In this document: positions 16,250 to 24,876 of the stretch, piece by piece
How positions within the stretch are numbered: the first letter of the stretch is position 1
How the letters are laid out: the number at the start of each line of letters is the position of its first letter
DNA from: Alphaproteobacteria bacterium
GTDB lineage: Bacteria; Pseudomonadota; Alphaproteobacteria; GCA-2731375
DNA length: 60,615 nt
Assembly (NCBI GenBank): GCA_030747035.1
Contig: JASLLM010000003.1
Location: 1 to 60,615 of the forward strand
Reading direction: 5' to 3'
Notes under the pieces: model-generated
The model's input: only the letters and a program-made list of their open reading frames with translations
Told to the model about the DNA's origin: nothing
Databases searched by the model: none
Position numbers and translations under genes: made by a program

Positions 16250-17170
16250 CTAAGCGGCGCCATTGGCATGCGGCATCAGGGCGCCGAGGACGACGCGGTG
16301 GAACGGCGTGTCGATGCCGTGCTTTTCGCCCAGGCGGCAGATCGCGCCATGCAGCCATTCGACTTCCAGCCGCCGCCCGGCCTCCAAATCGGTTACCAGA
16401 GAGCCGCGCCAGGTCGGTGGCATGAATTCCCGCACGCTTGCGGACGCATTCTGAATATCGATATCGCCCAGGCCCACCCCTTCCGCCTGGGCCACGGCAA
16501 CGACCTCCCCCATCGCCTGCTGCAGCAAATCCCAACTCGCTGGCGTTTCGCGGACCTGGCCCAAGGGCAGCCGGGTCAGGCAACTAAGGCCCGCCGTTGG
16601 TGTCAGGGCCAGCACCTTGCGCCAAAGCTGCGCTTCGATATCTGGGCTTATCACCAGATTCAGGGCGGATTTCTCGCCGAGTGCCTCAAGTGCCGCCAGG
16701 CGCGGGCTGGCGCGGCCATCGGGTTCACCGACGATCAGATCATTCATGGCGTTATGCTGGATCAGCCCAGGCGCCGCGATCTCGCCGTTGATCATGGCGA
16801 TGCCGGGGATGCTGTGTTGCGGCCCGGCGATCCGCGAAACAACGCCTGGCGTATCGATACCGTTTTGCAGCGAGATCACGCCCGTATCAGGGCCCAGCAT
16901 GGGCCGCAGATCGCTGACGGCTTTCTCCACGTCGAACAGCTTGACGCCCAGCAAAATCAAATCCATGGGACCGACTTCGGCCGGATCGTCCGTCGCCGAA
17001 GCTGGATTGATATGGATATCTCCTTCGGGGCTGGTCACCTTCAGGCCATCCTGGCGCATCGCCGCCAGGTGCGGCCCCCGGGCAATGAAGGTCACGTCCG
17101 CCCCCGCCTCGGCCAGGCGCGCGCCGACATAGCCGCCCATGGCCCCGGTTCCCATCACAGCGATTTTCAT
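16250..17170 (-). CDS. panE: 2-dehydropantoate 2-reductase family protein
   Basis: 306 residues. N-terminal Rossmann motif MKIAVMGTGAMGGYVGARLAEAG, FIARG, and GVKLFDVEKAV; C-terminal helical domain with LWRKVLALTPTAG containing the family catalytic Lys, and LEVEWLHGAICRLGE near the end. The family reduces ketopantoate to pantoate with NADPH for CoA synthesis, but paralogues serve catabolic roles, so panE is provisional. The start at 17170 follows GGGGGAGGTGACAAA. It lies 36 bases after the start-side neighbour (nuclease-fold gene) in the same direction. Confidence 0.85.
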   Translation of the reverse strand: MKIAVMGTGAMGGYVGARLAEAGADVTFIARGPHLAAMRQDGLKVTSPEGDIHINPASATDDPAEVGPMDLILLGVKLFDVEKAVSDLRPMLGPDTGVISLQNGIDTPGVVSRIAGPQHSIPGIAMINGEIAAPGLIQHNAMNDLIVGEPDGRASPRLAALEALGEKSALNLVISPDIEAQLWRKVLALTPTAGLSCLTRLPLGQVRETPASWDLLQQAMGEVVAVAQAEGVGLGDIDIQNASASVREFMPPTWRGSLVTDLEAGRRLEVEWLHGAICRLGEKHGIDTPFHRVVLGALMPHANGAA

Positions 17171-17206
17171 TTTGTCACCTCCCCCTTGTTGCGACGAGTC
17201 TAGCAA

Positions 17207-17983
17207 TCAATTCACCCGGTTCAACAGTTCGATCTGTTCCGGATGGGTCGCCTCGATGGATGGTCCGTTGAAATGCTTCAGCCAGCCCCGCACCCGCAGC
17301 CGTTGACCGACCATGGCGCCGTGCGCAAAGCCGGACCGTTCGAATAACTTGCGGTCCCGGGGCGCCACGGTAATGGTGAAATCCTGACGCCAGTCCTGGC
17401 CGAAATTCAGATAGATCCGTCCTCTTATCTGGGCCGTCTTGAGCACCGTGCCCTCAATCAGGAAAAATCCTTCCAAACCACGGTGCAATTCCTCCTGCTG
17501 CCAGATGCGGTACCAACGATGGCCCCAAATCCCCAGCTTGCCCTCCCGCGCCGCCTGCTCCGCCGCCAGCATTTCGGGCACCACGGCCCGGTTGTCGCGA
17601 AAGCTGTAGACCCGCGCCATACCCTGACGCAGCAATTGCTCCTGCAGCCACAGGCCGTCCTCGCGGTGCAGATGCGCCAGCGCACGGCCGTAGCGGTCCG
17701 TGCGCCGGCCGCCGTAGGACAGCTTGACCACTCGGTCCAGGCTCAGGGTTTCCAGGGCCCGCTTGGCCTCCGCCGCCAGCGGCCAGGTTTTGAAATTACG
17801 CCGGCCCAGGGGCAGCTTCGGCGCCTGAATACCGACCAGACGAACCTGCACACCGTCGTCCAGAAACAGGGTATCGCCGTCCACCACTTCAACGACGCGG
17901 CCCTGGCCGCTCTTGACCAGGGGAGCCGCCGCCCCTGGGCCGGTGCAAAGCAGCAGAATGATGATGAATAACCGCATAGCCAT
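17207..17983 (-). CDS. Staphylococcal-nuclease-fold protein, probably catalytically dead
   Basis: 258 residues with an N-terminal hydrophobic signal segment (MRLFIIILLLCTGPGAAA), so it is exported. The SNase domain is clear: VVEVVDGDTLFLDDG with the Ca-site Asp, VRLVGIQAPK, RRTDRYGRALAHL with the second catalytic Arg, and EQLLRQGMARVY. In active enzymes the strand reads R-L-x-x-x-D-x-P-E; here both carboxylates are replaced (IQAPK), which should remove metal binding and general base. A C-terminal extension of about 90 residues follows, with an OB-like segment (GQRLRVRGWLKHFNGPSIE). Likely a nucleic-acid- or envelope-binding protein. Confidence 0.82.
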   Translation of the reverse strand: MAMRLFIIILLLCTGPGAAAPLVKSGQGRVVEVVDGDTLFLDDGVQVRLVGIQAPKLPLGRRNFKTWPLAAEAKRALETLSLDRVVKLSYGGRRTDRYGRALAHLHREDGLWLQEQLLRQGMARVYSFRDNRAVVPEMLAAEQAAREGKLGIWGHRWYRIWQQEELHRGLEGFFLIEGTVLKTAQIRGRIYLNFGQDWRQDFTITVAPRDRKLFERSGFAHGAMVGQRLRVRGWLKHFNGPSIEATHPEQIELLNRVN

Positions 17984-18071
17984 GCCGGCTTATAACACTC
18001 CCGCCCGCGACATGCTTCCCCCGGCACCGGGCCTGCACTAAACTGCGGCGGCATTTGGGAGGATCGACAGT

Positions 18072-18584
18072 ATGAAGCTGCACCCGTTACGACAGATGGT
18101 TTGGGCCTGCGCACTATTTCTGGCTCTGCCGGCTGCATCGGCATGGGCCGATGATCCGGATTTCATCGCGTTCAGCGCCGGCGCCTTTGACATCGGCAAG
18201 GATCAGACGACGGCGGAGGGCCGGTTGGAATACCGCTCCGACATCCGCCTGTGGATCTTCAAGCCCTTCGCCGGCGTCATGGGGACGTCCGACGGCGGGG
18301 CCTATGGCTATGCCGGGGTTCTGGTCGATGTGTTTTTCGGCAACCGCATCGTTAGCACCATCAGCTTCGCGCCCGGCGCCTATGCCAGGGGCGATGGCAA
18401 GGACCTGGGCCACGATTTGGAGTTTCGCAGCCAGTTGGAAGTCGCCTACCGTTTCGATGACCGGGCCCGCCTGGGCCTCTCCATCTCGCATATGTCCAAC
18501 GCCTCCATCGGCGACAAGAACCCGGGCGCGGAGAGCCTGATGCTGACCTACGCCCTGCCGGTCGGCAACTTGTTTGGCGATTAG
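18072..18584 (+). CDS. pagL: Lipid A 3-O-deacylase (PagL-type acyloxyacyl hydrolase)
   Basis: 170 residues with a signal peptide ending near AASAWADD. The rest alternates as an outer-membrane beta-barrel. The PagL active-site segment is present near the C-terminus: SHMSNASIGDKNPGAE supplies His, Ser and the downstream Glu of the catalytic triad. The enzyme removes the 3-O acyl chain from lipid A at the outer membrane, usually altering envelope charge and immune recognition. GGGAGGATCGACAGT precedes the ATG. The divergent SNase-fold gene is also exported. Confidence 0.85.
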   Translation: MKLHPLRQMVWACALFLALPAASAWADDPDFIAFSAGAFDIGKDQTTAEGRLEYRSDIRLWIFKPFAGVMGTSDGGAYGYAGVLVDVFFGNRIVSTISFAPGAYARGDGKDLGHDLEFRSQLEVAYRFDDRARLGLSISHMSNASIGDKNPGAESLMLTYALPVGNLFGD

Positions 18585-18593
18585 GGGGCGATC

Positions 18594-19664
18594 GTGCGCG
18601 TATATACCGAACTTGTTCTTGGCAAGACGGACCCTGGCCTGCGGGCGCCGGAGATGCCCATCGATATCACCAAGGCCTATGACAGCGCGGCCTTGATCGA
18701 TACCCTTGGTTTCGACGGCATTGTCTCGACGGAGACCAAGGAAGACCCCTTCATGGTCCTGGCCCTGGCGGCCCAGGCCAGCGAAAAGGTATCGCTGGCC
18801 ACCTCGGTGGCGATCGCCTTTCCGCGCAGCCCGGCGGTTACCGCGATGTCGGCCTGGAACCTGCAACGGCTGTCGGCGGGGCGCTTCACCCTGGGCCTCG
18901 GGCCCCAGGTCCGGGGCCACATCAAGCGCCGCTTCGGGTTGGAGCCGCACCCCATGGGGCCATGGATGCGCGACTATGTCCGCGCCGTGCGGGCGGTATG
19001 GGATTGCTGGCAAAACGGCACACCGCTGGATTTCGACAGTGAACATTACAAGCTAAACCTGATGGTGCCGCTGTTTGATCCCGGCCCCATCGAACATCCC
19101 GACATTCCCATCCATCTGGCGGCGCTCAACACCTATATGTGCCGGGTCGCCGGTGAAGTGGGCGACGGCATGCGGCCCCATCCCGTTTGCACGCCGAAAT
19201 ATATCCAGGAGGTCATGAAACCGGCCTTCGCCAAGGGCGCCGGGATCGCCGGCCGGGACCCGAACGCCCTGGCGATCGCCATGAAGCCGCTGGTCGCTAC
19301 CGCGCCGGACGAGGACAGCCTGCAAGCCAGGATCAGGGAGGTGCGGGCGCGGGTGTCCTTTTATGCTTCCACACCGGCCTACCGCAAGGCCTTCGAAATC
19401 TATGATCTTGGCGATCTGGCGGAAAAACTCAGCCACCTCTCACGGGCGCAGAAGTGGGACGAGATGCCCGATCATATCGATGACGATGTGCTGAACAAAT
19501 ACGCGGTTGTCGGCACATATGAAGAGATCGGGCAAAAAATGGTTGAGCGGTTCGACGGCGTACTGACCGACGTGGGCTTTTCCATCCCAGTCAACTCCGA
19601 TAGGGACAGGGACGTGCTGGCGGAAATGCTGAACGATATACAGGCTGGCAACCGCGCCGCCTGA
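18594..19664 (+). CDS. LLM-class oxidoreductase (TIGR03617/F420-type-like)
   Basis: 356 residues, GTG start after TTAGGGGGCGATC, 9 bases after pagL. Luciferase-like TIM barrel: FDGIVSTETKEDPFMVLALAA, VSLATSVAIAFPRSPAVTA, SAGRFTLGLGPQVRGHIKRRF, and VGTYEEIGQKMVERFDG near the end. It belongs to a different branch from the tandem pair at 13-15 kb (no strong match outside the fold) and resembles members annotated as F420-dependent, but whether the organism makes F420 cannot be judged here. The substrate is unknown. Confidence 0.87.
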   Translation: MRVYTELVLGKTDPGLRAPEMPIDITKAYDSAALIDTLGFDGIVSTETKEDPFMVLALAAQASEKVSLATSVAIAFPRSPAVTAMSAWNLQRLSAGRFTLGLGPQVRGHIKRRFGLEPHPMGPWMRDYVRAVRAVWDCWQNGTPLDFDSEHYKLNLMVPLFDPGPIEHPDIPIHLAALNTYMCRVAGEVGDGMRPHPVCTPKYIQEVMKPAFAKGAGIAGRDPNALAIAMKPLVATAPDEDSLQARIREVRARVSFYASTPAYRKAFEIYDLGDLAEKLSHLSRAQKWDEMPDHIDDDVLNKYAVVGTYEEIGQKMVERFDGVLTDVGFSIPVNSDRDRDVLAEMLNDIQAGNRAA

Positions 19665-19797
19665 AGCGGCCCGCGACCCCATGTCACACCGTTAACTTTT
19701 TCGTATTGCACTAGATATAAAGTCAGTGTTTGCGCACGGTCGGCGCGGAACGAGTTGGGACTAGGCCCGGTTCGGCGCACCGGCCATAGGAATGAAG

Positions 19798-19962
19798 ATG
19801 CAAAAAAACAACGAAACTGCGATTTGGAGCACCGTGGCCCTGGGCATGGTCCTTTACGTGTCCACTTTTATCATGGCCTGGGACTCCACGTCGGAATACC
19901 GCGAGAACGTTCAGCGCCCCATGACATCAGCCTCGGTGACCGTTCAAAGCAGCCTGAATTAA
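19798..19962 (+). CDS. Small single-pass membrane protein (54 aa)
   Basis: A short frame with normal coding character: MQKNNETAIWSTVALGMVLYVSTFIMAWDS, then a polar tail ending SSLN. One membrane segment (about residues 9-27) with an N-in/C-out-like charge layout. I chose the ATG at 19798 because AGGA precedes it by six bases; the ATG at 19792 is too close. A TTAACT-N18-TATAAA promoter-like pair lies at about 19691-19720, and a strong hairpin follows the stop, so it may be a stand-alone transcription unit. The function is unknown. Confidence 0.5.
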   Translation: MQKNNETAIWSTVALGMVLYVSTFIMAWDSTSEYRENVQRPMTSASVTVQSSLN

Positions 19963-19989
19963 TACCAAATTGCGGCCACAGCTTCCCAA

Positions 19990-20019
19990 ATGGGGCCCCG
20001 CAACAGCGCCGGGCCCCAT
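19990..20019. terminator. Hairpin between the small membrane protein and the convergent acyl-CoA dehydrogenase
   Basis: Perfect 9-bp stem ATGGGGCCC / GGGCCCCAT with a 12-base loop. It lies between two convergent stops (19962 and 20035), as expected for a shared bidirectional terminator, although neither side has a long U tract. Confidence 0.55.
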
Positions 20020-20034
20020 ATTTACGGAAGAAAT

Positions 20035-21240
20035 CTAGTTCAACGAGCGCAGTTCCAGTTTAGCAATGGCTTCCCGGTGCACTTCATCCGGACCGTCGCC
20101 AATGCGCAAGTAACGCGCTTCGGAAAAGGCATGGGCCAGGCCAAAGTCATCGGAAACACCGCCCCCCCCATGGATCTGAATGGCCCGGTCCAGGACGCCC
20201 TGCGCCATCAGGGGCACAACCACCTTGATCATGGCGATTTCCTTGCGGGCGCCCTTGTTGCCCAGTTTGTCCATCTTCCAGGCGGCGTCCAGCACCAATA
20301 GACGGGCCTGATCGATCTCGCAGCGGGAATTGGCGATATCGGCCCGAACCGTGTCACGCTCCGCCAACGGCTTGCCGAAAGCGACCCGTGCCTTGGCCCG
20401 GCGCATCATCTCCTCCAGGGCGCGTTCCGCCTTGCCGATCAGGCGCATGCAATGATGGATACGTCCCGGCCCCAGTCGGCCCTGGGCGATTTCGAAACCG
20501 CGCCCCTCGCCCAGCAGCATGTTCGTGGCCGGCACGCGGACATCCTTGAAGACGACCTCGCCGTGACCGTGGGGGGCATGTTCGTAACCAAACACCGGCA
20601 ATAGGCGAACCACTTCCATGCCCGGCGTATTGGTCGGCACCAGGATCATGGATTGCTGCTTGTGCCTCTCCGCCGTGGGATCGTTCTTGCCCATGACGAT
20701 GGCGATCTCGCAGGCCGGATGGCCGATGCCGCTGCTCCACCATTTGCGCCCGTTGATGACGTATTCGTCGCCATCCCGGTCGATGCTGGTTTCGATATTG
20801 GTGGCGTCGGACGAAGCCACGTTGGGTTCCGTCATGCAAAAGACCGAGCGAATTTCGCCTTCCAGCAATGGCGTCAGCCAGCGTTTCTGCTGCGCTTCGT
20901 TGCCGAATTGTGCCAGCACTTCCATGTTGCCCACATCCGGCGCGGCACAATTGAAGACCTCCGGTGCCATGGGCGTGCGGCCCAGAATTTCCATGATCGG
21001 GGCGAATTCATAGTTCGACAGACCGGGGCCAAATTTCTCCTCGGCGATGAACATGTTCCACAGCCCCTCGGCCTTGGCCTTGGCCTTCAACTCCTGCAGG
21101 ATCGGCGGAAAGCCGTTCCATTGGGTTTCGTGCTCGTGGGTCTGCTCCGCATAGATCTGCTCCGCCGGATACACATGCTTGTCCATGAAGACCTGCACCC
21201 GCTCCAGGTAGTCCTTGCAGCGATCCGTAAACTCATACAT
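20035..21240 (-). CDS. Acyl-CoA dehydrogenase, ACAD10/11-like subfamily
   Basis: 401 residues. Start at 21240 ([20 protein letters not shown]) after GGAGAGAGCAA; the upstream extension overlaps the divergent gene and is unlike the family. Motifs: [18 protein letters not shown] (FAD/substrate loop), [47 protein letters not shown]. The region equivalent to YEGT in classic enzymes reads IGDGPDEVH, with Asp as likely base, as in the ACAD10/11 group. It oxidises an acyl-CoA to the enoyl-CoA with FAD, passing electrons to ETF. A close paralogue lies at 28268-29476. Confidence 0.92.
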   Translation of the reverse strand: MYEFTDRCKDYLERVQVFMDKHVYPAEQIYAEQTHEHETQWNGFPPILQELKAKAKAEGLWNMFIAEEKFGPGLSNYEFAPIMEILGRTPMAPEVFNCAAPDVGNMEVLAQFGNEAQQKRWLTPLLEGEIRSVFCMTEPNVASSDATNIETSIDRDGDEYVINGRKWWSSGIGHPACEIAIVMGKNDPTAERHKQQSMILVPTNTPGMEVVRLLPVFGYEHAPHGHGEVVFKDVRVPATNMLLGEGRGFEIAQGRLGPGRIHHCMRLIGKAERALEEMMRRAKARVAFGKPLAERDTVRADIANSRCEIDQARLLVLDAAWKMDKLGNKGARKEIAMIKVVVPLMAQGVLDRAIQIHGGGGVSDDFGLAHAFSEARYLRIGDGPDEVHREAIAKLELRSLN

Positions 21241-21307
21241 TTGCTCTCTCCGCGGTAAACTTGGGGTATGCTTGCGGCCAGTATAGACGAAGTATGGGAG
21301 TGGCGTC

Positions 21308-22438
21308 ATGACAAGCTTCGATCACGCGGCGTTAAAGACTGAAGTCGCGGAATTTGCGCAAAGAGAGATTGCGGTCCGCCAGGGGCTGGGGGAACAGCAC
21401 GACTTCCCCGCCGATCTGTGGGCGGCCATGGGCGAAGCCGGCCTGATGGCCATAGCCCTGCCTGAAGAATACGGCGGCCGCGGCGGCAATTACCGCGCCC
21501 TGGCCCAAACCCTGGAGACCCTGGCCGATGTGGGCGGCTGCCAGGGTGTGGCCATATCCTGGATGGGCCAGGCCCTGAATGCCCGTTTGCATATCCTGGG
21601 CCTGGGAACCGAGGCGCAGAAAGCGCAATTCCTGCCGGGCATGGCGGCGGGCGAACATACTGCCTGCATGGCGATCTCGGAACCAGGCGCCGGCGCCCAT
21701 CCGAAACGCCTTTCCACGCGCGCCGAATTCGTCGGCGACGACGTCATCTTGAACGGGGAGAAAGCCTATCTGACGAATGGTCCCCTGGCCGATCTGTTCC
21801 TGGTGCTGGCGATCACGGACGAAGTGGACGGCCGCCGTTCCTTCACCTCCTTCATCGTGCCCAAGGATAGCGCCGGGTTGGAGATTACCGCCGGGGTCGA
21901 GGTTGATTTCCTGCACCCCTCACCCCATTGCGGCCTGAAGCTCACCAACGTGCGGATACCGGCGGCGAACCGCCTTGGCCCCCTGGGCGATGCCTTCAAC
22001 GCCATTTCCCTGCCCATGCGCCGGGTCGAGGACGCCATGGGCGCGGCCAAGACAGCCGGTGCCATGCGGCACCGGTTCCGCCTGCTATGCCGGGCGGCGG
22101 CGGAAAAACCGCTTGCGGCGGAAATGGAGCTGTCCCTGGGCCGCCTTGTCGCCATGCCCGAAGCGCTGTCCGCGATTGGCCTGAGAGCGGCGGATTTGCT
22201 GGACAGCGGCCGCGACGATGTGGACGAGACGCTGTCGCTGCTCGCCGCCGCCGCACGGGAAACAGCCAGAAATGTCGAGGCGGAGGTTGAGGCATTCATC
22301 AACACGTGGGATATAGAGGTGCCGGCCGCGCTTTCCGTTGCCAATCGAGACCTTGTGAAGTCCCTGGGTATCGCCGCCACGGCGCGTGATCTCCAGGCCC
22401 GCAAGCGTGGCCAGGCCCTGTTGACCGGTGCGTCATAG
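21308..22438 (+). CDS. Acyl-CoA dehydrogenase-like protein lacking the catalytic C-terminal motif
   Basis: 376 residues. The N-terminal and middle domains are typical: [59 protein letters not shown]. The C-terminal helical domain diverges, and no EGT/DGPDE segment bearing the catalytic acid is present; it ends [17 protein letters not shown]. It may be the non-catalytic partner of a heteromeric dehydrogenase, as known for paired mycobacterial FadE proteins, or a redox-inactive relative. Divergent from the complete dehydrogenase at 20035-21240, with 67 bases between starts, and preceded by GGGAGTGGCGTC. Confidence 0.85.
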   Translation: MTSFDHAALKTEVAEFAQREIAVRQGLGEQHDFPADLWAAMGEAGLMAIALPEEYGGRGGNYRALAQTLETLADVGGCQGVAISWMGQALNARLHILGLGTEAQKAQFLPGMAAGEHTACMAISEPGAGAHPKRLSTRAEFVGDDVILNGEKAYLTNGPLADLFLVLAITDEVDGRRSFTSFIVPKDSAGLEITAGVEVDFLHPSPHCGLKLTNVRIPAANRLGPLGDAFNAISLPMRRVEDAMGAAKTAGAMRHRFRLLCRAAAEKPLAAEMELSLGRLVAMPEALSAIGLRAADLLDSGRDDVDETLSLLAAAARETARNVEAEVEAFINTWDIEVPAALSVANRDLVKSLGIAATARDLQARKRGQALLTGAS

Positions 22439-22477
22439 GACCGAAGCCCGTAATTGATAGTTAGTGAAAAGAGACCC

Positions 22478-23446
22478 ATGACCGATCCCAACGCCGCCAA
22501 ATTCGAAAATGTCGACAACATTGTCGCCGGCCTGCTTGAGCAGGGCTATATCGCCTCCCGGCAGATCGCCACTGCTATTTTTGTCGCTGAGAATTTGACC
22601 AAACCGATCCTGGTGGAAGGTTCCGCCGGCGTGGGCAAGACCGAACTGGCCCTGGCCAGTGCGGCCTGGCTGGGTCTGCCCCTGATCCGCATGCAATGTT
22701 ACGAGGGACTGGACGAGTCCAAGGCGCTGTACGAATGGAAGTACGGCAAGCAACTGCTGTATACCCAGATCCTGAAGGACAAGATGGGCGATGTGCTGGG
22801 CGATGCACCGGGCCTGGACGACGCCATGAAGAAGCTGCACGGCTTTGGCGATCTGTTTTTCTCCGAGGAGTTCCTGGAGCCCCGGCCCCTGTTGAAGGCC
22901 TTGCGCCAGAAGCATGGGGCGGTGCTTTTGATCGACGAAATCGACAAGTCCGACGAGGAGTTCGAGGCCTTTCTGCTGGAAATTCTCTCCGCCTATCAGG
23001 TGACCATACCCGAGATCGGCACGGTGACATCGACGGTGCCGCCTCTGGTTTTCCTCACTTCCAACAACATGCGCGAGATGGGCGATGCCCTGAAACGGCG
23101 TTGTCTGCATCTCTATATCCCCCTGCCCGATGCCAGGCTGGAAGAGCAGATCGTGGCCGCGCGGGTGCCTAATATCGAGGAGAAGCTGCGGCGCAAGCTT
23201 GTTTCCTTCGTGCAAAGGCTGCGGGAGCTGGATTTGAAGAAGCTGCCCTCGATCTCCGAGACCCTGGACTGGGCCCGGGTTCTGCTGCTGCTGCATGCCG
23301 ACGACCTGGCCCCCGATATGGTGCGCGACACCTTGAATGTTCTGTTGAAGTTCGAAACGGATATCGACGCGGTACGCCCGCAGATCGCAGAGTTGACCCG
23401 CAAGGCCCGTCAGGACGGAGACCGAGGCTATGCAACGTCCTCTTGA
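22478..23446 (+). CDS. MoxR-family AAA+ ATPase
   Basis: 322 residues. Walker A EGSAGVGKTELA, Walker B AVLLIDEIDKSDEEFEAFLLE, sensor-1 LVFLTSNNMREMGDALKRRC (arginine-finger region), and sensor-2 at ETLDWARVLLLL. MoxR ATPases act as chaperones that insert cofactors or mature partner complexes, usually together with a VWA protein. The downstream VWA gene overlaps it by 17 bases, so the two are translationally coupled. The pair resembles CoxD/CoxE; no CO dehydrogenase or methanol dehydrogenase genes are in the window, so the client is unknown. The ATG at 22478 is the likely start. Confidence 0.92.
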   Translation: MTDPNAAKFENVDNIVAGLLEQGYIASRQIATAIFVAENLTKPILVEGSAGVGKTELALASAAWLGLPLIRMQCYEGLDESKALYEWKYGKQLLYTQILKDKMGDVLGDAPGLDDAMKKLHGFGDLFFSEEFLEPRPLLKALRQKHGAVLLIDEIDKSDEEFEAFLLEILSAYQVTIPEIGTVTSTVPPLVFLTSNNMREMGDALKRRCLHLYIPLPDARLEEQIVAARVPNIEEKLRRKLVSFVQRLRELDLKKLPSISETLDWARVLLLLHADDLAPDMVRDTLNVLLKFETDIDAVRPQIAELTRKARQDGDRGYATSS

Positions 23447-24827
23447 GAACTTCTTCCGGGCCCTGCGCGCGGCCGATATCCGCGTCTCGCCGGCGGAAAG
23501 TATTGACGCCCACCGCACGGTGGACGTGGTTGGCTACGGCGACAGGCAATTGTTCAAGGATGCGCTCTGCGTGGCGCTGGCGAAAACGCCGGACGAGGTC
23601 GCCAACTTCGATGAATGTTTCGAAATGTTCTTCCAGCGCGATGAATTCGGCGAGCGGGAAGACGGCGACGAAGACGGCGAAGGCAGCCAACCGCCCGAAG
23701 GCGCGGAAAGCGATGCCGACTTCGCCGACCAGTTGGGCAATGTGCCCCTGGCGGAGATGGTCCTGGACGCCGACGGCAGCGAACTGGCGGCGGCGATGGA
23801 GCGGTCGGCGAACCAGGTCGGGGCGACGGATATCAAATTTTTCAGCCAGCGGGGCTACTTCGCCCGGCGTATTCTGGACGACATGGGCCTGCGCGACCTG
23901 GAACGCCTAATCGCGTCCCTGCGGCGCAGCGGCGAAGGCGACGAGGACGGCGAGGGCGATGCGGCCAGGGATCTGGCGCAACGGCTGGAGCAGGGCCGGC
24001 GTTACCTTTTGGATGAATCGCGGCAATACGTGGAACGGCAGTACGAGCTTTATGCCCGCGCCAACGGCGAAAACCTGCGCGAGGAATTCCTCATGGAAAC
24101 GCGCATGTCGAACCTGGAACACCGAGATTTCGACCGCATGCACCGTATCGTCCGCCGCATGGCCAAGCGGCTCGCCTCACGCTACAGCCACCGGCGCAAG
24201 CATACCCGGCGCGGCCAGTTGGATATTCGCCGGACCATGCGCCGCAACATGCCCCACGACGGCATTCCGTTCGAGGTTCTGTGGAAACAGATCAAGATCG
24301 AGCGGCCCAAGATCGTGGTGATCTGTGACGTTTCCAAATCCGTCGCTGCAGCGGCGCGGTTTCTCTTGCTGTTCCTCTATTCCCTGCACGAGGTTATCGC
24401 CCATCTGGAGGCCTATGCCTTTTCCGACGGCCTGATCAGCGTCGGCGAGATCCTGGAACAGAATGATGTGGAGCAGGCGATCCCAGAGATCATGAACGCC
24501 ATCGGTTTCCGCTCCACCGACTACGGCCAGGCCCTGGCCGACTATGAAGAAGGCTTCATGGAGACCCTGGACCGCCATACCACGGTGATCATCCTGGGTG
24601 ATGGCCGTTCAAACTTCACCGATCCGCGCATCGATATCATGCGTCGCATCCATGACCAATCGCGCAGCGTCATCTGGCTCAATCCGGAACCGCAAACCTT
24701 CTGGGGTACCGGCGACAGCGAGATGCCCCGCTACCGCCAATTCTGCCATGTGGCCAAGACATGCAGCACGGTGCTGCATCTGGAACGGGTGGTGGATGAT
24801 ATTTTGAAGAGTTACGCGCGGGCGTAA
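23430..24827 (+). CDS. VWA-domain protein (CoxE-like), partner of MoxR ATPase
   Basis: 465 residues. N-terminal helical region, a highly acidic Gly/Glu/Asp stretch at residues ~70-95, then a basic HRRKHTRRGQLDIRRTMRRN segment before the C-terminal VWA domain. The MIDAS motif is intact: VVICDVSKSVAAAARF (DxSxS), with FSDGL and ILGDGRSNFTDP supplying the later Thr/Asp positions. It binds Mg2+ and a protein client in the cytoplasm. GGAGACCGAGG precedes the ATG within the 3' end of the MoxR gene, so stoichiometric expression is likely. Confidence 0.9.
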   Translation: MQRPLENFFRALRAADIRVSPAESIDAHRTVDVVGYGDRQLFKDALCVALAKTPDEVANFDECFEMFFQRDEFGEREDGDEDGEGSQPPEGAESDADFADQLGNVPLAEMVLDADGSELAAAMERSANQVGATDIKFFSQRGYFARRILDDMGLRDLERLIASLRRSGEGDEDGEGDAARDLAQRLEQGRRYLLDESRQYVERQYELYARANGENLREEFLMETRMSNLEHRDFDRMHRIVRRMAKRLASRYSHRRKHTRRGQLDIRRTMRRNMPHDGIPFEVLWKQIKIERPKIVVICDVSKSVAAAARFLLLFLYSLHEVIAHLEAYAFSDGLISVGEILEQNDVEQAIPEIMNAIGFRSTDYGQALADYEEGFMETLDRHTTVIILGDGRSNFTDPRIDIMRRIHDQSRSVIWLNPEPQTFWGTGDSEMPRYRQFCHVAKTCSTVLHLERVVDDILKSYARA

Positions 24828-24876
24828 ATCGAAAGCTTGGAAATGGGCCGGCGCCCGGTTTCACGTCTACGCCGGT

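Noticed and set aside
22478-24827. CO dehydrogenase maturation (CoxD/CoxE) as the assigned role
   Set aside because: The architecture fits, but no cox structural genes are in the window, so only a generic MoxR/VWA call is supported.
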